A stretch of DNA of 64,000 bases from JALORV01 sp963791235 (lineage in GTDB: Bacteria; Pseudomonadota; Gammaproteobacteria; Burkholderiales; Burkholderiaceae_F), in contig CAWBRW010000029.1 in assembly GCA_963791235.1 (NCBI GenBank), forward strand, positions 558,001 through 622,000, written 5' to 3'. A program made the translations under genes and the position numbers. The notes under the pieces were generated by a model. The model was given only the letters and a program-made list of their open reading frames with translations. It made no database searches and was not told where the DNA came from. This document shows positions 51,703 to 62,492 of the stretch, one piece after another (the stretch's first letter is position 1; each line of letters starts with the position of its first letter).

Positions 51703-51729
51703 CAGGCCGGCTCATCGCGTGCCGGCCTG
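51703..51729. terminator. bidirectional terminator-like hairpin
   Basis: CAGGCCGGC / GCCGGCCTG, 9-bp perfect stem with a 9-nt loop, in the gap between the convergent stops of the glycerate kinase gene and the small secreted protein gene. T-run is poor. Confidence 0.6.
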
Positions 51730-51749
51730 ATGTTCTGCGCACGCATCGA

Positions 51750-52169
51750 TTACGGCGTCTGCGTCGGGTCGAGACCCGCGATCATCAGGAGCGGCTCATC
51801 CACGACGTAGTCGGGCATCGCCGGGAACGCCACCATCTCGCTGAAGGAGTCGACAGGGAGGTCGAGCAGCAACCCGGCGACCTCGGATTCAGCGGTCGGG
51901 AAGTTAGCTTCGAACGCGACGTAGTTCGGCTCGTTGTCCGCAGCCGCCTCGGAAGGAACGTTATCGCCAAGATACTGCGCCGTTTGCCAGTGGGCCCGCG
52001 TGTCCGCGACGTCGATAGCGGAACTCTCGAAGGGCTGCGGCTCGTCAGCTGCGGCGTCGAAGGGGACGTTTTCGCCCAGCCACTGTTGCGTGGCGGCGTG
52101 GGCGGTGGACACGGCCAGCGCAGCCGCGGCCATGGTCATTGCAAGCAATTTGACTGCAGAGTGGTTCAT
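51750..52169 (-). CDS. 139-aa secreted protein with internal repeat, function unknown
   Basis: Signal peptide residues 1-25 (MTMAAAALAVSTAHA). Mature part is very acidic. It contains an imperfect duplication: WLGENVPFDAAADEP and, about 40 residues on, YLGDNVPSEAAADNEP. The rest has no recognised domain. GGAG lies before ATG 52169. No family recognised. Downstream of aceE on the same strand (195 bp gap), but a terminator at the aceE stop suggests a separate unit. Confidence 0.65.
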   Translation of the reverse strand: MNHSAVKLLAMTMAAAALAVSTAHAATQQWLGENVPFDAAADEPQPFESSAIDVADTRAHWQTAQYLGDNVPSEAAADNEPNYVAFEANFPTAESEVAGLLLDLPVDSFSEMVAFPAMPDYVVDEPLLMIAGLDPTQTP

Positions 52170-52350
52170 TGCGATCTCCAGGCGGACTGCCGTGGCAGCC
52201 GCTTCACTCGGTTGAAGTCGACGAGGCATTGGGCCCGGTCGTCCTCGTCGGCAGGCTTGCCAACGTGGAGAGCAGCGTAGGAGTCACGCGTCGCGGGCGC
52301 GACGCAGAAAGCCGCAGCGAATGCACGGCCTACACGACAAAGCGGATGCC

Positions 52351-52365
52351 GAAAATTCGCGCTGG

Positions 52366-52373
<8 letters not shown>
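52351..52373 (-). terminator. terminator overlapping the aceE stop codon
   Basis: On the minus strand CGCGCTG-AC-CAGCGCG followed by AATTTTC; 7-bp perfect stem. The aceE TGA (52366-52368) spans the left arm and loop, so the terminator begins inside the coding region. The rest of the 195-bp gap to 52169 shows nothing further. Confidence 0.65.
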
Positions 52374-55044
<2,671 letters not shown>

Positions 55045-55123
55045 CAATCCTCCGCGGCCCGGGGTACTCAGGCCGGGGATTATCCGCCCGCCACGGTGCT
55101 GTCCCTAAGGTCAGTGCTGGATA

Positions 55124-56182
55124 ATGCCCGGCATGGAAGCCCTGACAATCACGCGCCCGGACGACTGGCATCTGCACCTGCGCGACGGCGCGGCGATGGC
55201 GGCGGTGCTGCCGCACACGGCGCGCCAGTTTGCGCGGGCCATCGTGATGCCGAATCTCAGGCCGCCGGTGACGACAACGGCGATGGCGCGGGCCTACCGC
55301 GAGCGCATCGTCGCCGCGTTGCCGACGGGATTCGCGTTCGAACCGTTGATGACGCTCTACCTGACCGACAACACACCGGCCGACGAAATGCGCCGGGCGA
55401 AGGCGAGCGGCATCGTGCACGGCGTGAAGCTCTATCCGGCCGGCGCGACGACGAACTCCGACTCCGGAGTGACAGACGTGCGCAAGCCGCGCGCGGCCCT
55501 GGAAGCCATGCAGGAAGTCGGTCTGCCGCTGCAGGTGCACGGTGAGGTCACGCACGCGAGGGTGGATGTGTTCGACCGCGAGCAGGTGTTCATCGACGAC
55601 GTGTTGGAGCCGCTGCGACGCGACTTTCCGGCGTTGAAGGTGGTGTTCGAGCACATCACGACGCGCGAGGCGGCGCAATACGTGCGCGACGCGAGCGGGC
55701 CGATCGGGGCGACCATTACCGCACATCACCTGCTCTACAACCGCAACGCAATCTTCATGACGGCCGAGGGCAGGGCCGGCGTGCGGCCGCACTATTACTG
55801 TCTGCCGGTGCTGAAGCGCGAGGTCCATCGCCAGGTTCTCGTCGAGGCAGCCACCAGCGGCAACCCGCGTTTCTTCCTCGGCACCGATTCAGCGCCGCAC
55901 CCGAAAGGCGAGAAGGAAACCGACTGCGGCTGTGCCGGTTGCTACACGGCGCTCAACGCGCTCGAACTCTATGCCGAGGCATTCGAAGACGCGGGACGCC
56001 TCGACCGGCTAGAAGCCTTCGCCAGTCACTTCGGCGCCGACTTCTATGGCCTGCCGCGGAACCGCGACACGGTGACGCTGCAACGCCGGGCCACGACGGT
56101 GCCGGCCGAACTGCCGTTCGGTGACACCACCGTCGTACCGCTGCGCGCGGGCGAGTCGCTGCGATGGATGCTGGCGGCCTGA
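55124..56182 (+). CDS. pyrC: dihydroorotase
   Basis: 352 aa, class II dihydroorotase. Zinc motif RPDDWHLHLRDG, KLYPAGATTNSDSGV (carbamylated Lys region), VVFEHITT, TITAHHLLYNRN, and LGTDSAPHPKGEKE with the catalytic Asp. Closes carbamoyl-aspartate to dihydroorotate in pyrimidine synthesis. ATG 55124 or 55133 may be used. Divergent from aceE (79 bp gap). The next gene overlaps it by 19 bp. Confidence 0.94.
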   Translation: MPGMEALTITRPDDWHLHLRDGAAMAAVLPHTARQFARAIVMPNLRPPVTTTAMARAYRERIVAALPTGFAFEPLMTLYLTDNTPADEMRRAKASGIVHGVKLYPAGATTNSDSGVTDVRKPRAALEAMQEVGLPLQVHGEVTHARVDVFDREQVFIDDVLEPLRRDFPALKVVFEHITTREAAQYVRDASGPIGATITAHHLLYNRNAIFMTAEGRAGVRPHYYCLPVLKREVHRQVLVEAATSGNPRFFLGTDSAPHPKGEKETDCGCAGCYTALNALELYAEAFEDAGRLDRLEAFASHFGADFYGLPRNRDTVTLQRRATTVPAELPFGDTTVVPLRAGESLRWMLAA

Positions 56183-57015
56183 GCGCCGCGCCGGGCTGGC
56201 CTAAGCAAGCTCGCGCCGCAGCGAGCAGCGCGGAGGCTCCCACTAGCGCTGTCGACTGGTCGCAACCGTGGTTCGATGCGGTAACGACACTGCGCGGTTC
56301 AGTTGTAACGCGCGATCCGATCGCGGACCTGAACCGCTGTGCCGCAGAGCGGCGCCTCACGACGGCCACCGGCCGGCCGATCGAATTCGTCGCGCCCAAT
56401 GATGCTCCGGAGGGACGCGCCTACGAGGCGCACATTGCGGCTACCGGCCACGTGCCGACGCGGCTCAATCGGCACGATCTCTTCAACGCGCTTGTCTGGC
56501 TCGCCTTTCCGCGCACCAAGGCGCGGCTCAACGCGCTGCAGGCCGCGGCAATCGCAAGCGACGGCGTCGGCGGCCGGCGCGGCCCGCTGCGCGACGCCGC
56601 GACTCTGTTCGACGAGAACGGCGCGCTGCTGGTCACCGCGGATGCGAGACTGCCCGCGCTGTTGCGCGAACGCCGCTGGAAGGCGGCGTTCGTCGACCGG
56701 CGCGGCGACTGGGACACCGTTCGCGTGCTGGTCTTCGGCCATGCGCTGATGGACAAGCTCGTCGCACCCTACAAGGCGATCACCGCGCATGCGCTCGTCG
56801 TCGGACTGCCGGCGGATGCACAGCTGGCCGAGATCGATGCCGCGCTCGCGTCGCGGTTCGACGAGCGCTTCGACGCCGCAGCGCTGCTGCCGCTGCCGGT
56901 GCTCGGTGTGCCCGGCTGGGGCGCGAACGCCGACCCGATCTACTACGATGACGCCACCGTGTTCCGGCCGGCAAGGGCCGGGCGCAGGACGCCAGAGGAG
57001 TGCAGCACACCATGA
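56164..57015 (+). CDS. DUF3025 family protein
   Basis: 283 aa. VPTRLNRHDLFNALVWLAFPRTKARLNALQ is the core of the DUF3025 family of proteobacteria; no catalytic set is known. Overlaps pyrC by 19 bp at its start and the DenD-like gene by 4 bp at its end (ATGA), so it is translated as part of the operon. Cytosolic by appearance. Function unknown. Its first about 30 residues are Ala-rich and a later start is possible. Confidence 0.8.
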   Translation: MDAGGLSAAPGWPKQARAAASSAEAPTSAVDWSQPWFDAVTTLRGSVVTRDPIADLNRCAAERRLTTATGRPIEFVAPNDAPEGRAYEAHIAATGHVPTRLNRHDLFNALVWLAFPRTKARLNALQAAAIASDGVGGRRGPLRDAATLFDENGALLVTADARLPALLRERRWKAAFVDRRGDWDTVRVLVFGHALMDKLVAPYKAITAHALVVGLPADAQLAEIDAALASRFDERFDAAALLPLPVLGVPGWGANADPIYYDDATVFRPARAGRRTPEECSTP

Positions 57016-57980
57016 AGGTCGTCGTCACCGGCGGATCGGGATTCCTCGGCCAGCGCCTGATCCGTGCGCTGGTCGAGCACGGCACGCTGCAGCGGAACGG
57101 CGAGCCGCGCGCGATCACCCACATCACCGCGGTCGACACGATGCGGGCCGCGGCCGGGTTCAGCGATGCGCGGGTGCGCTACGTCCAAGGCGATCTCGCG
57201 GACACTGTCGTCCTCGCGGAGGCGATGGCAAGTGTCGACAGCGTGTTCCACCTCGCGGCGGTGGTGTCGGGCGCGGCCGAAGCGGATTACGACCTCGGCA
57301 TGCGCGTCAACCTCGACGGCACCCGCGCGCTGCTCGATGCCTGCCGCGCGCAACCAGCGCCGCCGACCTTCGTGTTCGCGAGCTCGGTCGCGGTGTTCGG
57401 CGGCGATCTGCCCGAGGTCGTGCTGGACCAGACGATCCCAGCGCCGCAGTCCAGCTACGGTGTGCAAAAACTGATTGGCGAACTGCTGGTCGGCGATTGC
57501 ACGCGGCGCGGCTACGTCGACGGACGCGCGGTGCGGCTGCCGACGATCGTCGTGCGGGCGGGCAAGCCCAATGCGGCGGCGTCGAGCTTTGCGAGCGGCA
57601 TCCTGCGCGAGCCGCTGGCCGGCGAGGAAGCGCTGTGCCCGGTCGGGCCGGATACGCGGCTGTGGGTGATGTCGCCGGCGCAGGCGGTGCGCAACCTGAT
57701 CCATGCGCACGAAACGCCGTCGGAGGCATGGGGCCGGCAGCGGGCGGTCAGCCTGCCGGGCTTGACCGTGTCGGTGCGCGAGATGCTCGACGCACTGCGC
57801 CAGGTCGGCGGCGAGGCAGCGGTGCGGCGCGTGCGCTTCCAGCCCGACGAGCGCATCGCGAAGATCGTCTACGGCTGGCCGGCGAGCTTCGATGCAGAGC
57901 GTGCGCAGGCACTCGGATTCACGGCAGACACCGACATCGAGTCGATCGTGCGCGTCTACGCAGAGGAACACGCGCGATGA
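57012..57980 (+). CDS. NAD-dependent epimerase/dehydratase family, D-erythronate dehydrogenase (DenD)-like
   Basis: 322 aa extended SDR. VVVTGGSGFLGQRLIRAL (NAD-binding), VDSVFHLAAVVSGAAEADYDLG, FVFASSVAVFGG, catalytic Tyr-Lys in SSYGVQKLIGELL, and RLPTIVVRAGKPNAAASSFASG. These segments are typical of the DenD branch, which oxidises D-erythronate at C2. No DenK or other erythronate genes are near, so the substrate may differ. ATGA overlaps join it to both neighbours. Confidence 0.82.
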   Translation: MKVVVTGGSGFLGQRLIRALVEHGTLQRNGEPRAITHITAVDTMRAAAGFSDARVRYVQGDLADTVVLAEAMASVDSVFHLAAVVSGAAEADYDLGMRVNLDGTRALLDACRAQPAPPTFVFASSVAVFGGDLPEVVLDQTIPAPQSSYGVQKLIGELLVGDCTRRGYVDGRAVRLPTIVVRAGKPNAAASSFASGILREPLAGEEALCPVGPDTRLWVMSPAQAVRNLIHAHETPSEAWGRQRAVSLPGLTVSVREMLDALRQVGGEAAVRRVRFQPDERIAKIVYGWPASFDAERAQALGFTADTDIESIVRVYAEEHAR

Positions 57981-58255
57981 CGATGAAGAAGACCGAGCTC
58001 GAGAAACGCAAAGGGTTGAAGATCGCCAACGCCCTCAGGCAGTCCGGTCAGCGGTTCGACACATCAGCAGTGGTGGACCGGCGCGCGCAGCGCGAGCGCG
58101 ACCGTGCTGCCGGGCTGGTACCGTTCGCGGTCAAACTGCCGGGTGAACTGCTGCAGCAGTTGCACGAACAGGCCCGGCAGACCAACCAGCCGCTCAACGA
58201 GTTGGTGGAACGCCTGCTGCGCACCGGATTGAAAACGGAAGGGGAAGGACAATGA
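57977..58255 (+). CDS. 92-aa ribbon-helix-helix-like protein
   Basis: Start ATG overlaps the DenD-like stop and its TGA overlaps the FKBP ATG (ATGA at both ends). N-terminal part is basic (MTMKKTELEKRKGLKIANAL). The C-terminal half, FAVKLPGELLQQLHEQARQT then NELVERLLRTGL, has the strand-helix-helix pattern of ribbon-helix-helix DNA-binding proteins. May be a small regulator or nucleic-acid-binding protein; targets unknown. The overlaps support it as a real gene. Confidence 0.75.
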   Translation: MTMKKTELEKRKGLKIANALRQSGQRFDTSAVVDRRAQRERDRAAGLVPFAVKLPGELLQQLHEQARQTNQPLNELVERLLRTGLKTEGEGQ

Positions 58256-58596
58256 GCTTGATCACGACCGCAAGCGGACTGCAGTACGAAGAGGTGCGCG
58301 TCGGCGCCGGAGCACAAGCACGTTCGGGACAGGAAGTCACCGTGCATTACACCGGCTGGCTCCTCGACGGCAGCAAGTTCGACTCGAGCCACGACCGGGG
58401 ACAACCGTTCGCCTTTGGGCTCGGCAGAGGCCAGGTCATCGCGGGCTGGGACGAAGGCGTCGAAGGCATGCAGGTCGGTGGCATGCGCAAGCTGACGATT
58501 CCGCCGCAGCTGGGTTACGGCGAATTCGGCGCCGGCGGCGTGATCCCGCCCAACGCGACGCTGGTGTTCGAGGTCGAACTGATCGGCGTCGGCTGA
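58252..58596 (+). CDS. FKBP-type peptidyl-prolyl cis-trans isomerase
   Basis: 114 aa, single FKBP domain without signal peptide. VTVHYTGWLLDGSKFDSSHD, VIAGWDEGVEGMQVGGMRKL and LGYGEFGAGGVIPPNATLVFEVEL contain the conserved active-site aromatics. Speeds prolyl isomerisation in the cytosol. Last gene of the pyrC run; convergent with the amidohydrolase gene, 7 bp apart. Confidence 0.93.
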   Translation: MSLITTASGLQYEEVRVGAGAQARSGQEVTVHYTGWLLDGSKFDSSHDRGQPFAFGLGRGQVIAGWDEGVEGMQVGGMRKLTIPPQLGYGEFGAGGVIPPNATLVFEVELIGVG

Positions 58597-58603
58597 TCCG
58601 CGC

Positions 58604-60322
58604 TCAGCTCCCCCTCTTGTAGACGGTCTTGCCTTCCTTGATCGTCTCGACGACCTTGATGTCCTTGATCGCCATCGGCTTCGCCTTCAGCGGGTTCTTG
58701 TCGAGGATCACCAGGTCGGCCAGCTTTCCGGCTTCCAGCGAACCCTTGATGTCGCCCTCGCGGTGCTGATCGGCGGCCCAGATCGTCATCGCTTTCAGAC
58801 CTTCCATCGGCGTGACGCGCTGATCGGCGCCGATCACTGCACCGGCGCGTGAGACGCGGTTGACGGCTGACCACAGCATGAACATCTGGTCGAGCGGCGC
58901 GACGACGAAGTCGGTGTGGTTGGTCGGCTTCAGCCCCTTGTCGATCGCGTCGCGCATCGGACTGATGTACATCGCCTGCTGCTTGCCGCGGTTGGCGATG
59001 TGCGCCTCGGCGAAGTAATAGGTGTGCAGCGTATAGAACGACGGCCGGATCTTGTAGGCAACGTACTTGTCGATCTGGTCCTTGCGCGTGAACTGCGCGT
59101 GGATCATCGTGACGTTGCGTTCCTTGCCGAGGTCGGCCGCTGCTGCGGCCTCGTGTGCCTTGATGAAGGCATCAATTGCGCCATCGCCATTGGCGTGCAG
59201 GTTCAGCGGCACGTTGAGGTCATACACGGCCTTCACCGCCTTGTTGACGACTTCCTGCGGCGCCGTCAGCTCGCCGCTCCAGTCCTTCTCGCCGCCCGGG
59301 CCACCCGTGAGGTAAGGCGTGGTGAAGAACGCGGTCTTGCCCTGCGGCGAGCCGTCGATGGTGACCTTCACGCCGCCGATCTTCAGTCGGTTGTCATATT
59401 TCTGCCAGCCGGAGACCGGATTGTCCTTCAGCACCGCCTCGAGTTCGGTGATGAACGGATAGGCAATCACGTCGATGACGTAGCCGCCAGACTTCGCGGC
59501 ACGCTGCATCAAGGCAAGCTCCGCGGCGTGCGTCGCACCTTCGTGCGCAGTGGTGATGCCGGCCGCCGCGTACAGCTTCTGGCCCGCGATGGACCACTCG
59601 ACCTCCTGCGCCGTCGTCGGCTTCGGCAGCGAAGCGAAGATCGGCAGGTACGCGGTTTCCATGATCAGCCCGTACGGCTCGTTGGTCCCGGGCTTGCGCA
59701 CGATGACGCCACCCGGCGGCGTCTTGGTCTCGGCGCTGACGTTCCACTTCTTCATCGCGGCCGAATTCAGCACCGCGCCGTGCATCGACACGTGCCCCAC
59801 CAGCACCGGGTTGTTCAGGAACGCCTTATCGAGATCGTCGCGGTTCAGCAGCCGCCCGTTAGGCATGACGTTTTCGTCGTAGCCGTAGCACTGGATCGCT
59901 TCGCCCTTGGGAACCTTCTTGTCGGCGGCGAACTTCTTGATCGCTGTGATGATGCTGGGCACATCCTTCGCCGGGCCTGCGGGCGGCGCGTAGAGGTTGC
60001 ACTGGTTGGCCACCGTCAGCGAACTGAAGTAGTGGCTGTGCGCGTCGATGAATGCGGGCAACAGCGTCTTGCCCGCGAGGTCTACCACTTTGGTCTTCGC
60101 GCTCTTGTGGCCTGCTTCCACCGTTTTGCGGTCGCCGACGGCGAGGATCTTGCCGTCCTTGACCGCCAGCGCCTGGGCCGACGGTGCCTTCTCGTTCATC
60201 GTCACGATGTCGCCGCCGACATAGATCGCATCCGCGGCGGTGGATTGCTGCCCGAAGGCGGGCGCGGCAAGAAATGCGGCGCCGAGCAGCGCCGTGAGAC
60301 GGGTCAGAGCTCTCCGCTTCAT
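58604..60322 (-). CDS. exported amidohydrolase (YtcJ-like)
   Basis: 572 aa, signal peptide residues 1-24 (LTALLGAAFLAAPAFGQ). Amidohydrolase pattern: ADAIYVGGDIVTMNE, LLPAFIDAHSHYFSS (metal HxH), YAAAGITTAHEGATH, LNLHANGDGAIDAFI, and the C-terminal WAADQHREGDIKGSLEAGKLADLVILDKNP. Periplasmic metal-dependent hydrolase of unknown substrate. ATG 60322. Divergent from the Crp/Fnr gene across a 146-bp control region. Confidence 0.88.
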   Translation of the reverse strand: MKRRALTRLTALLGAAFLAAPAFGQQSTAADAIYVGGDIVTMNEKAPSAQALAVKDGKILAVGDRKTVEAGHKSAKTKVVDLAGKTLLPAFIDAHSHYFSSLTVANQCNLYAPPAGPAKDVPSIITAIKKFAADKKVPKGEAIQCYGYDENVMPNGRLLNRDDLDKAFLNNPVLVGHVSMHGAVLNSAAMKKWNVSAETKTPPGGVIVRKPGTNEPYGLIMETAYLPIFASLPKPTTAQEVEWSIAGQKLYAAAGITTAHEGATHAAELALMQRAAKSGGYVIDVIAYPFITELEAVLKDNPVSGWQKYDNRLKIGGVKVTIDGSPQGKTAFFTTPYLTGGPGGEKDWSGELTAPQEVVNKAVKAVYDLNVPLNLHANGDGAIDAFIKAHEAAAAADLGKERNVTMIHAQFTRKDQIDKYVAYKIRPSFYTLHTYYFAEAHIANRGKQQAMYISPMRDAIDKGLKPTNHTDFVVAPLDQMFMLWSAVNRVSRAGAVIGADQRVTPMEGLKAMTIWAADQHREGDIKGSLEAGKLADLVILDKNPLKAKPMAIKDIKVVETIKEGKTVYKRGS

Positions 60323-60436
60323 GATTTCGGTTCCCCGGTGAAAGTCAGTGTGTCTGGGTATCCAGGGCCTGTGCGCACCGAGCTGGCAGGCCAACGCCGG
60401 GATTCTTGCCGCTGCAGTAAAGTTGTGTTGTCCAAT

Positions 60437-60458
60437 TTCCGACAGTTCCGAAAATTCC
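60437..60458. promoter_or_regulatory. three TTCC repeats at 9-bp spacing before the Crp-like gene
   Basis: TTCC at 60437, 60446 and 60455, the first two as TTCCGA. The array lies 10-30 bp before the Crp/Fnr-like start in the divergent interval. Possible binding array; spacing near one helical turn. Weak evidence. Confidence 0.25.
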
Positions 60459-60468
60459 AAGGACCGGC

Positions 60469-61140
60469 TTGGCCCGCACGGATCATTCGCAGGAACTCGA
60501 GCAGCTCTGTCTGAGCCCTTGGTTCAGCCCCCTGCCGGAGGCGCTCAAGGCGCAGATCCTGCAGCGGTCGTCGGTTCGTTCGTTCCGCAAGGGCGAGTTC
60601 CTCATTCGTGAGGGTGGGCCGGCTCGGGGCTTGTACGGCCTCATGCATGGCCGCACCCGGCATGTCCGCTCGGTGAGCGACGGCGACGAGGTTCTGGTGC
60701 ATGTAGGCGAGCCCGGGATCTGGTTTGGCGAGTTCCCGTTGCTTTCTGGTCAGCCGTCGGTCGGCAGCGTCATTGCGGACGCCGCGGTTCGCGCGCTGTT
60801 CCTGCCAGCGGGGGAATTCCAGCGAATCGTCGAAGGCGAGCCGCGCTACTACCGCGACTTCAATCGTCTGATGTGGGAACGCTATGCGCTGCTGTACCGC
60901 TTCATGGCGGAAGCCCAGGGCTTGGCCCCGGAAGCCTGGCTGCGCAGCCGCCTGATTGGGGTGGCCGAAGTGCAGCGGGGCGAGAGACCTCTGCAAGGCC
61001 CGGTGACGATCACGATGTCCCAGTCTGAACTCGCGAACATGATCGGCATGTCGCGGCAGACGCTGAACACGCTCCTCGCGCGGCTCCAAGCGCGGGGACT
61101 GCTCGAGGTCGGCTACCGGATGATCCGGCTGCTCAGCTAG
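60469..61140 (+). CDS. Crp/Fnr-family transcriptional regulator
   Basis: 223 aa. N-terminal cyclic-nucleotide-binding-like barrel (RSFRKGEFLIREGGPARGLYGLMHG, residues 38-62) and C-terminal winged helix MSQSELANMIGMSRQTLNTLLARLQARGLLE (about 183-213). No Cys cluster for an Fnr iron-sulfur site. Probable TTG start at 60469 with AAGGA 6 nt upstream. Divergent from the amidohydrolase gene, a likely target; the MFS gene follows on the same strand. Confidence 0.85.
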   Translation: MARTDHSQELEQLCLSPWFSPLPEALKAQILQRSSVRSFRKGEFLIREGGPARGLYGLMHGRTRHVRSVSDGDEVLVHVGEPGIWFGEFPLLSGQPSVGSVIADAAVRALFLPAGEFQRIVEGEPRYYRDFNRLMWERYALLYRFMAEAQGLAPEAWLRSRLIGVAEVQRGERPLQGPVTITMSQSELANMIGMSRQTLNTLLARLQARGLLEVGYRMIRLLS

Positions 61141-61178
61141 ACCGCGGGTCGATTTCACACAAGCCTGATCGAATTCGA

Positions 61179-62471
61179 ATGACCTTTCCCTGGCTGACTC
61201 GCCGCGTTCTCGGATGGGCGTTGTATGACGTTGCGAGTTCGACGTATGTCGCACTGGTGCCGACGTTCTTCGGGCTGTCCTTCGTCGCCAACGTTTCGGC
61301 CGGCTCTTCCGGGAGCGGCTACTGGGGATTGGCCGCGGCCGCGAGCGTCTTCCTGACCGGGCTCCTCGCGCCGCTCGCCGGCGCGTATGCCGACCGGACG
61401 GCGCGCTGGATCGTCGTGCTGGCGGCGACCACCGCGCTGTGCGTGATCGGAACCCTCGCGCTGCCGCTGGCCTTGGCCCATGGTGCACTGACTGCGGCGA
61501 CTGCGTTTGTCTGCGCGCAGGTCGGCTACTCGCTGGCGAGCAGCCTTTACGACTCGTATGTCGTAGATGTCGCTCCGGCCCGGTATCGCGGCCAGGTGTC
61601 AGGGTTCGGCTGGGCGGTTGGCCTACTGGGAGGGATGTCCGCCATCCTGGTCGCGATCTGGATGATGCGCGGGCTACCGGCGGGCGAGCAGGTCGGGCGT
61701 CTCGGCGCGGTGTTCGTCATGACCGGGCTTATCTTCGGCGTGCTCGCACTGCCCGGCGTGGGTGGCGTGCGCGGCCTTCGCGTTCCGGCCGCTCCGCCGA
61801 CGCGGAAGGGCGCACTCGTCGACAGCGCGCGTGGCGTCGTGTCGACACTTCTGGCGTGGCGCGCTCACGGCCCCGTCATCCAGGTGCTGGCTGCCTTCTT
61901 CCTGATCAACGACGTGCTGGTGACGATCCAGTTCTTCATCGTCATCGTGCTGTCGGGGCGCTTCGGCCTGACCGTGGAAGGGATGCTATGGCTGGCGCTG
62001 CTGTTCAGCGCGATCGCAATTCCTGCAACGCTGCTAGCCGGGCACGCGGCCGATCAGCGCGGCGGCCGACCGGTTCTCGTCGGAATGTGCCTTGCACTCG
62101 GTGCGGCCATCGTCTTGCTGGCGGTGGGCACGGGCGACTGGATCCCGGTGGCCGTGGTCGCGCTCCTTGGACTGGTGTTCGCACCGATCCAGGCCAGCTT
62201 CCGTGCGCTCTACGCGTCGCTCATACCGCCGCACCGCGCCGCCGAGATGTTCGGTTTCAATGTCATCGCCGGCCGCCTGTCCGCTGCGATCGGCCCGCTC
62301 GTCTTTGGTGCAGTGGCGGCCTGGCTCGGCGGCAACACGGTGGCACTGATCGTCCTGCTTCTGCCGCTTGCCGCCGGTGTGATCCTGCTGCTGACGGCGG
62401 ATCTTCCGGAGCGCTACGACCGCCTGCCTGGCGATTCGCACGAGTTGGCGGAAACCGTGCAGCGCGGATGA
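61179..62471 (+). CDS. MFS transporter, UMF1/Atg22-like
   Basis: 430 aa, twelve membrane helices. VLGWALYDVASSTYVALVPTFF is the signature start of the UMF1 family (GW.LYD.A.S.Y), and LLAPLAGAYADRTAR is the MFS loop. Atg22-like members export amino acids or unknown solutes. 38 bp after the Crp-like gene and probably co-transcribed. Convergent with the ThDP enzyme gene. Confidence 0.83.
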   Translation: MTFPWLTRRVLGWALYDVASSTYVALVPTFFGLSFVANVSAGSSGSGYWGLAAAASVFLTGLLAPLAGAYADRTARWIVVLAATTALCVIGTLALPLALAHGALTAATAFVCAQVGYSLASSLYDSYVVDVAPARYRGQVSGFGWAVGLLGGMSAILVAIWMMRGLPAGEQVGRLGAVFVMTGLIFGVLALPGVGGVRGLRVPAAPPTRKGALVDSARGVVSTLLAWRAHGPVIQVLAAFFLINDVLVTIQFFIVIVLSGRFGLTVEGMLWLALLFSAIAIPATLLAGHAADQRGGRPVLVGMCLALGAAIVLLAVGTGDWIPVAVVALLGLVFAPIQASFRALYASLIPPHRAAEMFGFNVIAGRLSAAIGPLVFGAVAAWLGGNTVALIVLLLPLAAGVILLLTADLPERYDRLPGDSHELAETVQRG

Positions 62472-62492
62472 GCCACGCCGCCTTGCGCCGCG

